The notes under the pieces are model-generated. The model worked only from the letters and a program-made list of their open reading frames with translations. It was not told the DNA's origin and did no database searches. Below are positions 5,405 to 5,771 of a DNA stretch of 5,771 nucleotides, in pieces. A program made the position numbers and the translations under genes. Every line of letters begins with the position of its first letter. Positions within the stretch are counted from its first letter, which is position 1. This DNA is from Anaerolineae bacterium (GTDB taxonomy: Bacteria > Chloroflexota > Anaerolineae > JAFGEY01): NCBI GenBank assembly GCA_016931365.1, contig JAFGEY010000223.1, positions 1 to 5,771 on the forward strand, in the 5' to 3' direction.

Positions 5405-5535
5405 TTGGACTTTGGACAAACGCCAAAAGGTAGGCGCGGTTTCCATACCGCGTGCCACCCATCATTTTGGATTTTCACAAAGCGCGCTATAGAAAGCGCG
5501 CCTACACCCGCCGACCCTATTTGTCCAAAGTCCAA
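5405..5535. mobile_element. MITE-like element, 131 bp, with perfect TIRs and target duplication
   Basis: The left end TTGGACTTTGGACAAA (5405-5420) is the exact reverse complement of the right end (5520-5535), giving 16-bp terminal inverted repeats. TTGCATT occurs immediately outside both ends (5398-5404 and 5536-5542), as expected of a 7-bp target-site duplication. The element contains no usable reading frame and so would be mobilised by a transposase encoded elsewhere. Inside there are nested inverted repeats: TAGGCGCG (5431-5438) with CGCGCCTA (5497-5504), a hairpin CGCGGT/ACCGCG (5435-5452), and GCGCGC twice (5482-5487, 5496-5501). It sits in the leader of the rightward gene, so the transcript would carry a large foldback structure. 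Confidence 0.88.
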
Positions 5536-5542
5536 TTGCATT
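5536..5542. repeat. Right target-site duplication of the MITE
   Basis: TTGCATT is identical to 5398-5404. Removing the element and one copy would restore an uninterrupted leader between the promoter and the rightward gene. Confidence 0.8.
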
Positions 5543-5601
5543 GTGGGCAAAGATTTTCCAAGCGGCCTTGTCTTGTTCAGTTCTGATTGATTCGGGATAG
5601 G

Positions 5602-5771
5602 ATGATGAAGAATTGGTTTGCACGTTTTGACCTGACCGGGGATCGGCTGTTGTGGGTGGCCCTGGGGCTGCTGGCGGTGATTGTCCTCGGCAGCGTTCTC
5701 TTTGTGCCGCCCGAACTGCCGCCGCTGGCGCAGACGACCGGCGACGAGTTTGCTTTTGACGAAACCCAGAC
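5602..5771 (+). CDS. N-terminus of an unidentified membrane-anchored protein (partial)
   Basis: Only the first 56 codons are inside the window. There are two tandem ATG codons (5602 and 5605). GGGA at 5594-5597 is 4 or 7 nt away, so the second may be used. An in-frame TGA at 5584-5586 limits the start. The protein begins with a short basic segment (MMKNWFARFDL), then one hydrophobic helix at about residues 17-35 (LLWVALGLLAVIVLGSVLF), then a Pro-rich and acidic stretch (PPELPPLAQTTGDEFAFDE). This suggests a single-pass membrane protein with a large outside domain, or the first helix of a polytopic protein. The family cannot be recognised from this fragment. It is probably driven by the promoter at 5322-5350. 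Confidence 0.7.
   Translation, partial: MMKNWFARFDLTGDRLLWVALGLLAVIVLGSVLFVPPELPPLAQTTGDEFAFDETQ

Larger units (their letters stand above)
5172..5601. other. Divergent intergenic region (430 bp)
   Basis: This gap separates the leftward kinase unit from the rightward partial gene. It holds the two back-to-back promoters, the MITE with its target duplications, and about 60 bp of plain leader after the MITE. I see no RNA gene or riboswitch. The short open frames across it lack ribosome sites and run through the promoters and the inverted repeats, so they are not taken as genes. Confidence 0.75.

Noticed and set aside
5217..5492. Short open frames on both strands in the intergenic region
   Set aside because: They run through both promoters and the MITE ends, lack ribosome sites and encode no recognisable protein.

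Overview
The window looks like part of a bacterial chromosome from the Chloroflexota (Anaerolineae/Caldilineae-like). This placement is inferred from moderately high G+C, proline/threonine linkers of the type PTNTVVPPTPTAT, frequent GTG and TTG starts, and a DesK/NarL-type signalling pair. No marker gene confirms it.

Layout. Almost all coding is on the minus strand, so it reads right to left. From about 5254 a sigma70-like promoter drives a large membrane sensor histidine kinase (5171-2616), followed at once by a NarL/FixJ (LuxR-HTH) response regulator (2613-1963). A hairpin at 1914-1941 may end that unit. A second minus-strand unit follows from a putative promoter at 1836-1865. It holds a small degenerate receiver-domain protein (1763-1413) and an exported protein that joins a PqqD-like domain, a Tat-like signal, a Pro/Thr linker and an L-type-lectin-like domain (1330-107). 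The right end has a divergent plus-strand promoter (5322-5350), a long leader, and the first 56 codons of a membrane-anchored protein cut by the window edge.

Two points stand out. First, the kinase ATPase domain is interrupted just after its G1 box (DDGVGF) by about 47 nt of GC-rich imperfect palindrome. The rest of the domain, including the G2-box-like segment, lies in a different frame, which is the frame of the response regulator. Restoring one base would give a single polypeptide of about 1,070 residues running sensor-kinase-ATPase-receiver-HTH. Second, the leader of the rightward gene contains a textbook MITE-like insertion: 131 bp, perfect 16-bp terminal inverted repeats and a perfect 7-bp target duplication (TTGCATT).

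How the genes may work together (inference): the kinase senses something outside or within the membrane through an eight-helix region and a roughly 220-residue extracytoplasmic domain, and the response regulator controls transcription. The receiver-like protein and PqqD-lectin protein form an adjacent surface or export module whose link to the kinase is positional only.
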